64,000 bases of DNA from an uncultured Blautia sp. (GTDB lineage Bacteria > Bacillota > Clostridia > Lachnospirales > Lachnospiraceae): NCBI GenBank assembly GCA_958367245.1, contig CATXEA010000004.1:80444-144443 (forward strand), in the 5' to 3' direction. Under the pieces are notes generated by a model. It saw only the letters and a program-made list of their open reading frames with translations, searched no databases and was not told the DNA's origin. The position numbers were made by a program, and so were the translations under genes. Of this stretch, positions 8,874 through 18,987 are shown piece by piece (position 1 is the stretch's first letter; each line of letters opens with the position of its first letter).

Positions 8874-11255
8874 TCATTTTTTGAACTCAACAATCGTTAC
8901 ACCTGCATCGCCTTCTCCAAATTCGCCAAGTCTGAAGGATGCTACATGCTTCTGGCGCTTCAGGTAGTTATGTACCCCTTTTCTCAGCGCGCCTGTGCCC
9001 TTACCATGAACAACACGGACACTCTTGAGATGGGCGATATATGCGTCGTCGAGATATTTGTCAAGCTCTGCGATTGCTTCGTCCACAGTTTTTCCCAGAA
9101 GGTTGATTTCTGTGGAGATGCTGGAAGATTTTGACATACGTATTTTTCCTGCGCCTGTGCGCTGCAGGGTGGGCGTTGTGATTTCTGCTTCGTCAACAAG
9201 CTCCAGATCGGAGATGTGGACCTTGGAACGGATAATTCCCATCTGTACAAATAAGTAGCCCTTGGAATCCGGTCGGCTGCTCACAGTACCGTTCAGATTC
9301 ATGCTGAGGACTTTTACAGACTCTCCAAGAGAAAGGTCTTTGGCAGAAAGTTCTTTTTTCGGTTTCTTTACGGCTGCGTTTTGAGCCATGCCGGATTCGG
9401 CTTTGTTCATGCGCTGGCGGAGTTTCTGGCGTTCTTTTTCCATAGATGCTGTGTCCACATGGTCTTTCTGAAATTTGTGGAACATCTTCATGGTCTGGTC
9501 AGCGTATTCCTTTGTTTCGCGGAGGATGGCATGCGCCTCCTCATTTGCCTGACGCAGGATGCGCTCTTTTCGTTCATCCAGTTTTTCCTGTTTGGATTCC
9601 AGCTTTTCTTTGAGAGCTTCGATTTCTTTTTTGTATTGTTCAATTTCAGCGCGCTCATTTTCAATTGTTATCCGGCTGTTTTCCAAAGAGGTGAGTACGT
9701 CCTCAAAAGACTCGTCCTGTTCGCTGATTTGCTCTTTCGCTCTCTCGATAATGTAGTCCGGAAGCCCAAGCTTGGAAGAGATGGCAAAAGCGTTACTCTT
9801 TCCCGGAACACCGATGAGAAGACGGTAGGTGGGGCGCAGAGTTTCTACGTCGAATTCACAGCAGCCGTTCTCCACACCCGGAGTAGAAAGGGCGTAAACC
9901 TTCAGTTCACTGTAGTGAGTGGTAGCCATTGTACGGATTCCTCTCTCGTGAAGATGGGAGAGAATGGAAATAGCGAGGGCTGCGCCTTCAGTCGGGTCTG
10001 TTCCCGCACCGAGCTCATCAAAGAGGACAAGAGAGTGGGTGTCTGCGTTTTTCAGGAAAGAAACCACATTTGTCATATGGGAGGAGAAGGTACTTAAGGA
10101 CTGTTCGATGCTCTGTTCATCTCCGATATCTGCGTAAACCTCGTGGAAAAGGGCAAGTTCTGAGCGGTCAAGAGCCGGAATATGGAGTCCTGACTGCCCC
10201 ATCATGGTGAGAAGTCCGACAGTCTTTAAAGAGACGGTCTTACCTCCTGTATTGGGGCCTGTGATTACAAGAAGATCGAAGTCGTCGCCAAGACGGATGT
10301 CAATGGGGACAGCTTTTTTCCTGTCAATGAGAGGATGGCGGGCTTTTTTTAAGTTGATGCGTCCTTCGTCATTGAAGAGAGGTTCGTTTCCGTTCATATC
10401 CATTGCAAGAGAAGCTCTTGCGAAGATGAAGTCAAGCTGAACCATGATTTCGAGGTCAGCTTTGATAAGCTCGCCGTGGACAGCCGTCTGTTCGCTGAGA
10501 CTGGCAAGGATTACTTCGATTTCCTTTTGTTCTTTTAATTCCAGTTCACGGATGTCGTTATTCAGTTTTACGATTGCCATAGGCTCGATAAACAGGGTGG
10601 AACCTGTAGAGGACTGGTCGTGTACCATGCCCGGAACCTGACCCTTGTATTCGGATTTTACAGGAATGCAGTAGCGTCCGTTTCTCATGGTGATTACTGC
10701 GTCCTGAAGGTAATTGCGGGCGCTGCCGCTTACCAGAGAGGAAAGCTGTGTGTGTATTTTGTCATTGGCTGCTTTCATGCTCCTGCGAATCTGGCGCAGA
10801 GCGCTGCTTGCATCGTCGCTGATTTCGTCCTCAGACAGGATACATCTGCGGATTTCCGTGGAAAGGGGAGTCAGCGGTTCCAGTGCGCTGAACATACCGT
10901 CAAGGGAATCCGGCAGGGAATCGCTTCTGTCATTTCGTGAATAAGCTTTTACACGGTTTACATTTTCCAGAAGGCTGCAAATAGAAAGAAGCTCTGTGAT
11001 TCCCAGAGCGCTGCCGATTTCCAGTCTTTTCAGTGAACCGCGCACGTCTTTCACACTGCCAAAGGAAATGTTGCCTTTCTGAAAGAGGCGGGTAAGCGCA
11101 TCCTTCGTCTGTGTCTGCATGTGACGGATTTCCTCAAGATCAGTGGACGGAGTAAGCTTTCGGCAAAGCTCTTTGCCCATGAAAGAGGATGCTTTATCTG
11201 TGAGCATATCAATAATCTTGTAGTATTCCAATGCTTTATATGCTTTTTGATTCAT
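8874..11255 (-). CDS. mutS2: MutS2 (Smr-domain ATPase; RqcU)
   Basis: A 793-aa MutS-family ATPase lacking the mismatch-recognition domain. Walker A GPNTGGKT is at ~residue 333, Walker B in LVLFDELGAGTDP, a long coiled coil at ~510-625, and a C-terminal Smr nuclease domain with HGKGTGALR. Bacillus MutS2 splits collided ribosomes and suppresses recombination. Length and domain order are normal. TAGGAGAC precedes the ATG at 11255. It is the first gene of the minus-strand cluster with the two-component system. Confidence 0.95.
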   Translation of the reverse strand: MNQKAYKALEYYKIIDMLTDKASSFMGKELCRKLTPSTDLEEIRHMQTQTKDALTRLFQKGNISFGSVKDVRGSLKRLEIGSALGITELLSICSLLENVNRVKAYSRNDRSDSLPDSLDGMFSALEPLTPLSTEIRRCILSEDEISDDASSALRQIRRSMKAANDKIHTQLSSLVSGSARNYLQDAVITMRNGRYCIPVKSEYKGQVPGMVHDQSSTGSTLFIEPMAIVKLNNDIRELELKEQKEIEVILASLSEQTAVHGELIKADLEIMVQLDFIFARASLAMDMNGNEPLFNDEGRINLKKARHPLIDRKKAVPIDIRLGDDFDLLVITGPNTGGKTVSLKTVGLLTMMGQSGLHIPALDRSELALFHEVYADIGDEQSIEQSLSTFSSHMTNVVSFLKNADTHSLVLFDELGAGTDPTEGAALAISILSHLHERGIRTMATTHYSELKVYALSTPGVENGCCEFDVETLRPTYRLLIGVPGKSNAFAISSKLGLPDYIIERAKEQISEQDESFEDVLTSLENSRITIENERAEIEQYKKEIEALKEKLESKQEKLDERKERILRQANEEAHAILRETKEYADQTMKMFHKFQKDHVDTASMEKERQKLRQRMNKAESGMAQNAAVKKPKKELSAKDLSLGESVKVLSMNLNGTVSSRPDSKGYLFVQMGIIRSKVHISDLELVDEAEITTPTLQRTGAGKIRMSKSSSISTEINLLGKTVDEAIAELDKYLDDAYIAHLKSVRVVHGKGTGALRKGVHNYLKRQKHVASFRLGEFGEGDAGVTIVEFKK

Positions 11256-11543
11256 ATATGTCTCCTAAATTTTGTTGTTCTGTAATACTGTGTATTGTAT
11301 AAAAGGGTAAAAAACCCTCATTATTAGTTTACACGATTTTGGGTGGAAATGGAAGATGGATTAATAAGAATTATTATTTGGGAATAAAAATCTGGGGAAT
11401 AGGATTTGCTGTTCTAATAAAACTTATTTAATTTGTCGGGTGATTTTTTGAATTTATTCAGATTTTATTTTTCTTATTTATAATATATAATCAAAGTATT
11501 TAACTTGAAATTAATAACAAAAGAGGAGTTTAGGAGGCGTGAA
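11256..11543. other. Intergenic divergent region ahead of mutS2 and the xylan locus
   Basis: This AT-rich 288-bp gap lies between divergent genes. It holds a small GGGT-T6-ACCC hairpin near 11306-11320 and TATAAT-like boxes near 11480. No convincing full promoter or coding sequence is seen. It marks the left edge of the AT-richer xylan locus. Confidence 0.4.
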
Positions 11544-12728
11544 ATGAAGACGTTAATAACAATAAAAAAGTGTTTTGCACAGAAATCTGTAGTAGGTGGG
11601 AAAGCGGGGGTGGCACTCATGTCAGATATGCTTAGTGATAAAAATATTATGAAGCTGGTAACAACCCACTACAATAGTATTACATGTGAAAATGAGATGA
11701 AACCGGAAGCGATTTTGGGTAAGACACCGGTATACATGACTGACTCAGAAGGAAATATATGCTTTGATGAGTGTGGAAGTCCGGTTTTAAAGCTTGATTT
11801 CAGAAGAGCTGATAAAATTATGGATTATGTAAGAAATTATAATGAAAAAAATCCGGATGATAAGATACAGGTAAGAGGACACGTATTAGTATGGCATTCT
11901 CAGACTCCAGATTGGTTTTTTCGAGAAGAATATGACAGCCGAAAAACATATGTTTCTAAAGAAAAAATGATTAAACGCCTTGAAAAATATATCCGGGATG
12001 TAATTTTACATTATGATGGGGAAAGCAGTCCATATCGGGGGATTATTTATGCATGGGATGTAGTAAATGAACAGATTGAACCTGATGATCTTCAGCCATC
12101 TGTTAATCCCGGAGCTTTACGATTTACATGCAGCGGAGAAAATACAAACTGGTACAATATTTTTCAGGGGGATACCAGTTATATTACCCAGGCATTTGTA
12201 TTTGCCAATCGATATGCACCGAAAAACATTAAACTTTTTTATAATGATTACAATGATGCAGAGCCTATAAAGAGGGAGGCTATATGCAATTTACTCAGAG
12301 AGATTAAAGAAACAGAAGGTGCACGAATTGATGGAATGGGAATGCAGGCACATTATCATATGGATTGTCCATCGATTGAACTGATAAAAGAAGCGGTATG
12401 CAAGTATTCTTCTATCGTTGAAGAAATACAGTTTACTGAATTTGACGTACAGTCGAGCAGAGGATATGATGGAAGTGATAAAGAGACAGAATTGGAACTT
12501 CAAGGAGAACGATATAAAGAAATTTTTCAGACGATATATGCGCTTGATAAACAGGATGAAATTCATATCACGGGAGTTACATTTTGGGGAACTCATGACG
12601 GAGCTTCCTGGTTACAGGATACTTCTGTAGTCGGAGGAGGGGCGGATGGAAAAAGACCTCAGATGCCATTACCATTTGACAATGATTGTAACGTGAAACC
12701 TTCCTATTGGGGGATTATAGACGCATAA
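11544..12728 (+). CDS. Intracellular GH10 endo-1,4-beta-xylanase
   Basis: A 394-aa glycoside hydrolase of family 10. Acid/base Glu176 lies in AWDVVNEQ and nucleophile Glu299 in QFTEFDVQ; further family marks are TCENEMKPEAI, VRGHVLVWHSQTP and TFWGTHDGASW. There is no signal peptide or binding module, so it should act in the cytoplasm on imported xylo-oligosaccharides. ATG 11544 is chosen for AGGAGG at 11532-11537; an upstream TTG (11505) has no such site. It is the first gene of the locus, 59 bp before the YesM-like kinase. Confidence 0.93.
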   Translation: MKTLITIKKCFAQKSVVGGKAGVALMSDMLSDKNIMKLVTTHYNSITCENEMKPEAILGKTPVYMTDSEGNICFDECGSPVLKLDFRRADKIMDYVRNYNEKNPDDKIQVRGHVLVWHSQTPDWFFREEYDSRKTYVSKEKMIKRLEKYIRDVILHYDGESSPYRGIIYAWDVVNEQIEPDDLQPSVNPGALRFTCSGENTNWYNIFQGDTSYITQAFVFANRYAPKNIKLFYNDYNDAEPIKREAICNLLREIKETEGARIDGMGMQAHYHMDCPSIELIKEAVCKYSSIVEEIQFTEFDVQSSRGYDGSDKETELELQGERYKEIFQTIYALDKQDEIHITGVTFWGTHDGASWLQDTSVVGGGADGKRPQMPLPFDNDCNVKPSYWGIIDA

Positions 12729-12787
12729 ATGCTTCAGGCAGCGGTACACGGATTTACGAAAAATAAAATCAAGAGGAGGAGGCGGAA

Positions 12788-14563
12788 GTGAAATTCACAT
12801 TAGAAAAACTTACAAGGCGGATTGATAACTTTTCAATTCGAAAAAAGATGATTTTAATCTATATCTTTTGTATGCTCCTGCCAATCACATTGACAGACGG
12901 GGCAATTATTTATACAGTTGTGCATACAGAGGAGCAGTTGCAAAAATCTGAATTGGAAGATGTTGCGGATGCAGTTAATAACCAGTTTTTTTATGATGTA
13001 GATACTGTTTCAAAAGTGGCAAAAAGAATATATTCTAATCAGTATATTAATGACTTTCTTGAAGCGGAATATATAAATCCATTTGACTATGTTGTTCATT
13101 ATCAAAAATTTTTTAAGGACACGCTTTTTCAAAGCTGGGATATGACCGGAAATTCGACTATATCAATGTATACGGATAATACCACGATTGTAAGTGGTGG
13201 AACAGTGAAAAATCTGAATCTGGTCAAAGATAGCGAGTGGTATCAGGAAATGGATGAAAATAATGTGGAGCAAATATTATATTTTGCATATGAGCCAGAT
13301 GTACCTGGAGCAGTAATGGATCCGGAAAGACACGTATATTTTGTCAAGAAGATGAATTATTACGGCGGTGGACGTTCGGAAAAACTTTTAAAGATTGAAA
13401 TGGATTACAGTACAATAAATAGAAAACTTCGCAGTTTAAACTATGATATGCCAGTGTATATATGCCATGACGACAGGATTATATTTTCAAATCAGGAAGG
13501 TGAGAATATAGGAGATCCATATGAACGGTTTTCAACATCAGGGAAAGTAAAGTGCGTAAAAGAAAGTATTATTTATGGTGCAGATATGAAAATATACGTG
13601 ATGCGACCGGAAACGGTTCTTGCCGATAAATTGACGGAGAAGCTTCCCATGTTACTTGTACTTATTTTGATTAATATTATTTTCCCATTGATTATGGTGT
13701 TGCTGCTGAATCGTTCATTAACTGTGCGGATTACCAGACTGAGTAGCATTTTCAGGAATACGGAAGATGAAAATCTGGTTGAGATAAAAGATGTTATCGC
13801 AAAAGACGAGATAGGAGATCTTATGCGGAATTATAACAAGATGGCATCCCGTATAAAGACTTTAGTAAAAATTGTATATAGAAACCGTATACATGAACAG
13901 GAAATAACAGTAGCAAGACAAAAGGCGGAACTTCTTGCATTGAGAAGTCAGATTAATCCACATTTTCTTTTTAATGCGCTTGAAAGTATACGGATGCACA
14001 GCGTAATAAGAAAGGAAAAAACTACAGCAGAGATGGTCGAAAAGCTTGCTGTTATGCAGAGACAGTACGTAGACTGGGGTGAGGATCTTATAGAGGTAAG
14101 GCAGGAAATGGAGATTGTCGGTAATTATATGGATTTACAGCAATATAGATTTGGCTCCAGACTGTCATATGAGATAGAGGTGGAAGAGGAATGCCTTTAT
14201 CAGAAGATTCCAAAGCTTACAATTGTGACATTTGCCGAAAATGCATGTGTGCATGGAATAGAGAAAAAAACTACATCGGGATGGGTGTTTATCCGTGTGT
14301 ATAGAGATGGTGGTCAAATGTGTATAGAAGTAGAAGATACAGGCAGTGGCATGACAGATGAAGAGTTTGACAGGCTGCGGAAGAAAATGGAAAATGCATG
14401 TATTGATTTACTAGAGACTGAAAAAGGAGTAGGTATTATTAACGCTTGTCTGAGGTTGAAAATAATGTCGGACAGTAAGGTACAGTTTGAGTTAAGTGGA
14501 GAAGAAGGTACAGGTACGATAGTTCTTATACGCCTGCCGTTTTTTGAAGGAGATAAAAGGTGA
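12788..14563 (+). CDS. YesM-type sensor histidine kinase
   Basis: A 591-aa membrane kinase with TM1 at ~20-46, a large extracellular sensor region at ~47-285, TM2 at ~286-308, a HAMP linker, and a His_kinase-type catalytic domain with His392 in QINPHFLFNALES. The HATPase D-box reads DTGSGM. The start is GTG 12788 behind GAGGAGGAGGCGGA. It is paired with the AraC-type regulator 4 bp downstream and followed by a sugar ABC transporter, as in YesMN systems that sense extracellular oligosaccharides. The sensed ligand (xylo-oligosaccharide) is inferred from context. Confidence 0.92.
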   Translation: MKFTLEKLTRRIDNFSIRKKMILIYIFCMLLPITLTDGAIIYTVVHTEEQLQKSELEDVADAVNNQFFYDVDTVSKVAKRIYSNQYINDFLEAEYINPFDYVVHYQKFFKDTLFQSWDMTGNSTISMYTDNTTIVSGGTVKNLNLVKDSEWYQEMDENNVEQILYFAYEPDVPGAVMDPERHVYFVKKMNYYGGGRSEKLLKIEMDYSTINRKLRSLNYDMPVYICHDDRIIFSNQEGENIGDPYERFSTSGKVKCVKESIIYGADMKIYVMRPETVLADKLTEKLPMLLVLILINIIFPLIMVLLLNRSLTVRITRLSSIFRNTEDENLVEIKDVIAKDEIGDLMRNYNKMASRIKTLVKIVYRNRIHEQEITVARQKAELLALRSQINPHFLFNALESIRMHSVIRKEKTTAEMVEKLAVMQRQYVDWGEDLIEVRQEMEIVGNYMDLQQYRFGSRLSYEIEVEEECLYQKIPKLTIVTFAENACVHGIEKKTTSGWVFIRVYRDGGQMCIEVEDTGSGMTDEEFDRLRKKMENACIDLLETEKGVGIINACLRLKIMSDSKVQFELSGEEGTGTIVLIRLPFFEGDKR

Positions 14564-14567
14564 TAAT

Positions 14568-16166
14568 ATGTTGAGAGTGTTATTGGTAGACGATGAACCA
14601 TTCATACTTCGTGGTATGGAAGAGTTGATAGACTGGAAACAGGAAGGATTTGAGATTGCAGGAACGGTGTCAAATGGTGAGGAGGCTTTCTGCTTTTTGG
14701 AAAATAATAATATTGACCTTATTTTGGCTGATATTAAGATGCCGATTATGGATGGGCTTGAACTTTTAAGAATGATTCGTACTTCTGAAAGTCATAAGGA
14801 TGTTTTTTTTATTATTTTAAGCGGATATGCTGATTTTCAGTATGCTCAAGAAGCAATAAAGTATACATGCACAGATTATATTTTAAAACCAGTAGAAAAG
14901 GATAAGCTGATTCAGGCACTCAGGAAAGTAAGAGGAATTAAAAATATAAAGCTGGAAAGAGACAGAGAGACAAAAAAATTAGAGAACGCTTATCTGGCTA
15001 GAACACTTATTTCTATCATACAGGGAAGGTTTGATACTGCGATGGTTGAGTATGTCCGTCAGCATATACGTTTATCGAAAGGAATAAGGTATGTTGAAAT
15101 TTTGATTGATGGGAATGATTACGACGGAGAGTTTGAGGACACTGTAAGTCGGGCAAATCAGATACTGTTATATAAGACATGCATAGATTATCTTCAAGAT
15201 GACAGCGGTCATTGTGTGATGGATGTTTCGATACAGGAAAAAGTTTATGATGTTGGTTTCCTGTTATGCAGATATATGTATGAATCATCGGATATAAAGG
15301 AATATCTGGCAAATTTTATGAAGTATTTGAGGGAGATGTTGGGACTTCAGGTAATCATGATTGTTGGAAAAGAAGTAAAAAATCTGGAAGAAACAGCAAA
15401 GTCATACAGTACATCACGTATGGTCAGATCTTTTCAGGGATTCAGAGAGAAAAAGAATATCTATTACTATGAAGAAGAGATTCAGGTCCATACCCCTGGA
15501 ATCATGCTCTGCAAAAATAGTCTGGATATTTTACTTAATGCTGTTGAACAAAATAATCATTCGGATATCATGAAAGCTGTTGACAGCTTTTATAAAGAGA
15601 TGAGACAACGGGAAGTATCTGATGAAATTATGAGGCTGAATGTTAATTATCTGCTATTCCAACTTTTGCATCTGGCACTGGAATTGGATGATACGGTGAA
15701 CCAGGAAGAAATATTGAGAATGATTAGTGAAGGAACCTTTAAGGATGGTGTTCTGAGAGGAAGTAAAGCACATCTTTGCAGAGTAGCTTGCGAATATGGG
15801 GATTATCTGGCTCAAATGCGGGAAGATTCTTCATGTGGAATACTCATGAAAATAGAAAAAGAGGTCAGAGAGCGGTATGCGGATAATCTGACTCTTAAAG
15901 AGCTTAGTGAAAAATATTATGTAAACAGTGCATATTTGGGGCAGCTCTTTAGAAAGAGATTTGGACAGTCGTTTAAGGATTATCTGAACCATTGCAGAAT
16001 AGAGCAGGCTTGTCAGCTATTGCTTAGGACTGATAAAAAAATCTATCAGATTGCGGAGACGGTAGGATACCACGATTTGGACTATTTTGTAAACAGGTTT
16101 ATCTCTGTGAAAGGCTGTACTCCGGCAAAATTTCGTAAACAGGCAAGAGATTATGGTAAACAATAA
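14568..16166 (+). CDS. YesN-type response regulator (receiver plus AraC HTH)
   Basis: A 532-aa transcription regulator with an N-terminal receiver (VDDE, phospho-acceptor Asp55 in LILADIKMP, Lys in YILKPVEK), a long central region, and a C-terminal AraC-type double HTH at ~430-530 (YVNSAYLGQLFRKRFGQSF and VGYHDLDYFVNRF). ATG 14568 has AAAGGTG upstream; a TTG at 14544 would overlap the kinase gene. It probably activates the transport and hydrolase genes that follow. An 11-bp inverted repeat at its 3' end and just downstream could be a binding or structural element. Confidence 0.92.
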   Translation: MLRVLLVDDEPFILRGMEELIDWKQEGFEIAGTVSNGEEAFCFLENNNIDLILADIKMPIMDGLELLRMIRTSESHKDVFFIILSGYADFQYAQEAIKYTCTDYILKPVEKDKLIQALRKVRGIKNIKLERDRETKKLENAYLARTLISIIQGRFDTAMVEYVRQHIRLSKGIRYVEILIDGNDYDGEFEDTVSRANQILLYKTCIDYLQDDSGHCVMDVSIQEKVYDVGFLLCRYMYESSDIKEYLANFMKYLREMLGLQVIMIVGKEVKNLEETAKSYSTSRMVRSFQGFREKKNIYYYEEEIQVHTPGIMLCKNSLDILLNAVEQNNHSDIMKAVDSFYKEMRQREVSDEIMRLNVNYLLFQLLHLALELDDTVNQEEILRMISEGTFKDGVLRGSKAHLCRVACEYGDYLAQMREDSSCGILMKIEKEVRERYADNLTLKELSEKYYVNSAYLGQLFRKRFGQSFKDYLNHCRIEQACQLLLRTDKKIYQIAETVGYHDLDYFVNRFISVKGCTPAKFRKQARDYGKQ

Positions 16167-16219
16167 GGAATTAAATTCATCAGGGGAAAGTTCTATATTT
16201 TGCCATGCTGTTTACCATA
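16152..16219. promoter_or_regulatory. Inverted repeat TATGGTAAACA / TGTTTACCATA before the binding-protein gene
   Basis: Perfect 11-bp arms at 16152-16162 and 16209-16219 are separated by 46 nt and span the end of the YesN-like gene and the leader of the solute-binding protein gene. It may be a pair of regulator half-sites or an mRNA stem. The function is inferred only from position. Confidence 0.4.
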
Positions 16220-16285
16220 GTTTATCCGATTCTAATTGAGCGGTGCTTTGCTAAAATAATGTTATCAAGCTTAAGGAGGAAAGTT

Positions 16286-17950
16286 ATGAAAGTAAAAAAA
16301 GTAACGGGAATATTGACAGCATCCGTACTTTCAGTGTCATTACTTGCCGGATGCGGTGGTGATTCAAAAAGTAAAAATGGAGACGGCGTCAAAGAATTTA
16401 CAGCATTTTTTGCCGTACCGGGAGCAGAAATCAATGATGACAATGAAATTCAGCAAATCATCGCAGAAAAGACTGGTGCGAAAGTGGATGAGACATGGCT
16501 TACAGGTCAGACTGCTTCAGAAGCAGTAGGTACTTTAATTGCCGGAGGAGAATATCCGGATTTCATTGATGGTGGGGATGCAATGGGGCAACTTTACGAG
16601 GCAGGAGCGCTTGTACCGATTGATGAATATCTGGACAACTACCCGAATATTAAGGCGTATTATTCTGAGGAAGAATGGAATAAGCTGAAGCAGGATGACG
16701 GGCATATTTATTGGATTCAACAATTTCAGAATATAAAGGGCGAAGAAAAAGCTACTACACATAATGATGAAGCATTCTGGATTCAGACACGAGTATTGGA
16801 ATGGGCGGGATATCCGGAAATAAATACATTGGACGAGTATTTTGAACTTCTGGAAAACTATATAGAGGCAAATCCGGAAATGGAAGATGGAACGGAAAAT
16901 ATTGCATACACAATTTTGTGTGAAGACTGGAGATATTATTGCCTTGAAAATGCACCGCAATTTCTGGATGGTTATCCAAATGATGGATCTGTAATCGTTG
17001 ATCCGGACGAATTAAAAATTATTGATTATAATACAACGGATACTGCAAAAAGATATTTCAAAAAATTAAATGAGGAATATCAGAAAGGATATGTTGACCC
17101 TGAATCTTTTACCCAGACTTACGATGAATATATTGCGAAACTTTCCACAGGGCGTGTACTGGGAATGGTCGATCAGTGGTGGAACTTCGCATATAATGTA
17201 AACGATTCTTTGAAACAACAGGGACTTGATGAGAAGGGCTGCAGTTATGTACCTCTTCCGATTACTATTGATGAAGGAATCAAAAATCAGTGGCACAATT
17301 CAGGCGGTGCTCTGAATGTAGGTTCTGGTCTTGCAATTACAACAAGCTGTGAAGATGTAGAAGGTGCGCTTCAGTTTATTGATGATCTGCTCAGTCAGGA
17401 AATTCATAACCTGAGGTTTTGGGGAAAAGAAGATATTGATTATAAAGTAGACGATGAAGGCTTATTTTACCGTACCGAAGAGCAGAGAATACAGGCGGCT
17501 GATACGGCGTATAAGGCATCACATCTTTGTTCATATTCTTATTTTCCGTCCTATAAAGGAACCAGTGATGATGGTATTAATGCAAACTGGCCGGATGAGC
17601 AGCCGGGAGAGTTTTTTGACAGTCTGAACTCCTCTGTACAGAAATGTTTTGAAGCATATGGTGTTGACACATATGTAGAGATGCTGGGAACAAGCGAGGC
17701 ACCCGGTCCATGGTATCCCATGTATTCATTTTCAAATGCTATGACAACAAGTACACCAGGAGGCGTGGCATGGACGAAAATGGGAGAAATTAAACATGAG
17801 TATCTCCCGAGAGTTGTCATGTCAGATGATTTTGAAAGTGAATGGGATACATATATGGAAGTATATGATGGATGTAATCCACAGATATTCCTTGAAGAGA
17901 TGCAGGAAGAACTGAATCGCAGAATGGAAGAGGCATCTAAGTTTGAATAG
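16286..17950 (+). CDS. Oligosaccharide ABC transporter, substrate-binding lipoprotein
   Basis: A 554-aa extracellular solute-binding protein. The signal peptide ends at the lipobox LLAGC (lipidated Cys23), followed by a GGDSKSKNGDG linker. The length and the long C-terminal lobe match the LplA/YtcQ-type proteins that work with two permeases and no encoded ATPase. AAGGAGGAAAG sits just before ATG 16286. Within this locus the likely cargo is xylo- or arabinoxylo-oligosaccharide (inference). A hairpin separates it from the permease genes, perhaps letting it be made in excess. Confidence 0.9.
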   Translation: MKVKKVTGILTASVLSVSLLAGCGGDSKSKNGDGVKEFTAFFAVPGAEINDDNEIQQIIAEKTGAKVDETWLTGQTASEAVGTLIAGGEYPDFIDGGDAMGQLYEAGALVPIDEYLDNYPNIKAYYSEEEWNKLKQDDGHIYWIQQFQNIKGEEKATTHNDEAFWIQTRVLEWAGYPEINTLDEYFELLENYIEANPEMEDGTENIAYTILCEDWRYYCLENAPQFLDGYPNDGSVIVDPDELKIIDYNTTDTAKRYFKKLNEEYQKGYVDPESFTQTYDEYIAKLSTGRVLGMVDQWWNFAYNVNDSLKQQGLDEKGCSYVPLPITIDEGIKNQWHNSGGALNVGSGLAITTSCEDVEGALQFIDDLLSQEIHNLRFWGKEDIDYKVDDEGLFYRTEEQRIQAADTAYKASHLCSYSYFPSYKGTSDDGINANWPDEQPGEFFDSLNSSVQKCFEAYGVDTYVEMLGTSEAPGPWYPMYSFSNAMTTSTPGGVAWTKMGEIKHEYLPRVVMSDDFESEWDTYMEVYDGCNPQIFLEEMQEELNRRMEEASKFE

Positions 17951-17963
17951 AAATTGGTATACA

Positions 17964-18000
17964 AAACGGGCGGATATGCTACAGGCTTATCTGCCTGTTT
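17964..18000 (+). other. Intercistronic hairpin between binding protein and permeases
   Basis: A 13-bp stem (17964-17976 with 17988-18000, two G-T pairs) has an 11-nt loop and is not followed by a T-run. Such stems between binding-protein and permease genes often stabilise the upstream mRNA; the role here is inferred. Confidence 0.6.
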
Positions 18001-18018
18001 GAAAAATGAGGTGAATGT

Positions 18019-18975
18019 ATGGCTTTTGGAGTAAAAAGAAAAAAAGCAGAAATGACAGAACAAAAAATCTGTTTTAGCTGGAAGGAGGCAAAACGTCAGA
18101 AGGTTCTTTTGATCTGGTCAGGAATTATTGTTATTTATGGTATCATTTTTTACTATCTCCCTTTGGGAGGCTGGCTGATGGCTTTTCAGAATTATAGACC
18201 AATTGATGGTCTTTTTCATTCTGAGTTCGTCGGTCTGCAGAAATTCCAGCAGCTTTTTTCAGATGCAACATTTTTACGAGTGATACGAAACACACTTGCG
18301 ATGGGTGTGATTAATTTGGTGGTGACGTTTGTTGCAGCGATTGCTTTTGCCATTCTTCTTAATGAAGTACGCAATGCATTTGGAAAAAAGACGGTGCAGA
18401 CGATTTCATATCTTCCACATTTTCTATCATGGATTATTGTAACAGGAATCATCCATGACGCATTGTCTGGAACTGGAATTATTAACGAGTTGCTTGTGAA
18501 TTTCAATATTATTGATCAGCCGATTAATTTTTTTGCTCATAAGAAATATTTCTGGCCGATTGTAGCATTTGCAAATGTATGGAAGGAAACAGGATGGAAT
18601 GCAATCATATATTTAGCTGCAATTACATCTATCGATCCTTCGCTTTATGAGGCGGCATCTATTGATGGAGCAGGAAGATGGGCGAAAATTAAACATGTAA
18701 CTCTTCCGGGAATAAGACCAACAATTATGATTCTTCTCCTTATGAATGTCGGAAATGTATTGAACGCCGGTTTTGAAATCCAGTATCTGTTAGGAAATGG
18801 TCTTGTACAGGGAGTCTCCCAGACGATTGATATCTATGTTTTGAATTGGGGAATTAGCCAGGGTGACTTTTCAATTGGTACAGCGGCAGGTATATTCAAG
18901 AGCGTGGTAAGTATTATTCTGATTGTGATAGCAAACCAGATTGCCAAACGGAATGGCGATGAAAGGTTATTCTAA
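18019..18975 (+). CDS. Sugar ABC transporter permease (LplB type)
   Basis: A 318-aa inner-membrane permease with six predicted spans and the ATPase-contacting EAA loop (YEAASIDGAGRWAKIKHVTLPG). The N-terminal LPLGGWLMAFQNY segment is typical of LplB/YteP proteins. It forms a heterodimer with the next gene product. No ATPase gene lies in the locus; transporters of this class often share a general MsmX-like ATPase encoded elsewhere. Confidence 0.93.
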   Translation: MAFGVKRKKAEMTEQKICFSWKEAKRQKVLLIWSGIIVIYGIIFYYLPLGGWLMAFQNYRPIDGLFHSEFVGLQKFQQLFSDATFLRVIRNTLAMGVINLVVTFVAAIAFAILLNEVRNAFGKKTVQTISYLPHFLSWIIVTGIIHDALSGTGIINELLVNFNIIDQPINFFAHKKYFWPIVAFANVWKETGWNAIIYLAAITSIDPSLYEAASIDGAGRWAKIKHVTLPGIRPTIMILLLMNVGNVLNAGFEIQYLLGNGLVQGVSQTIDIYVLNWGISQGDFSIGTAAGIFKSVVSIILIVIANQIAKRNGDERLF

Positions 18976-18987
18976 GGAGGGCTTAAG

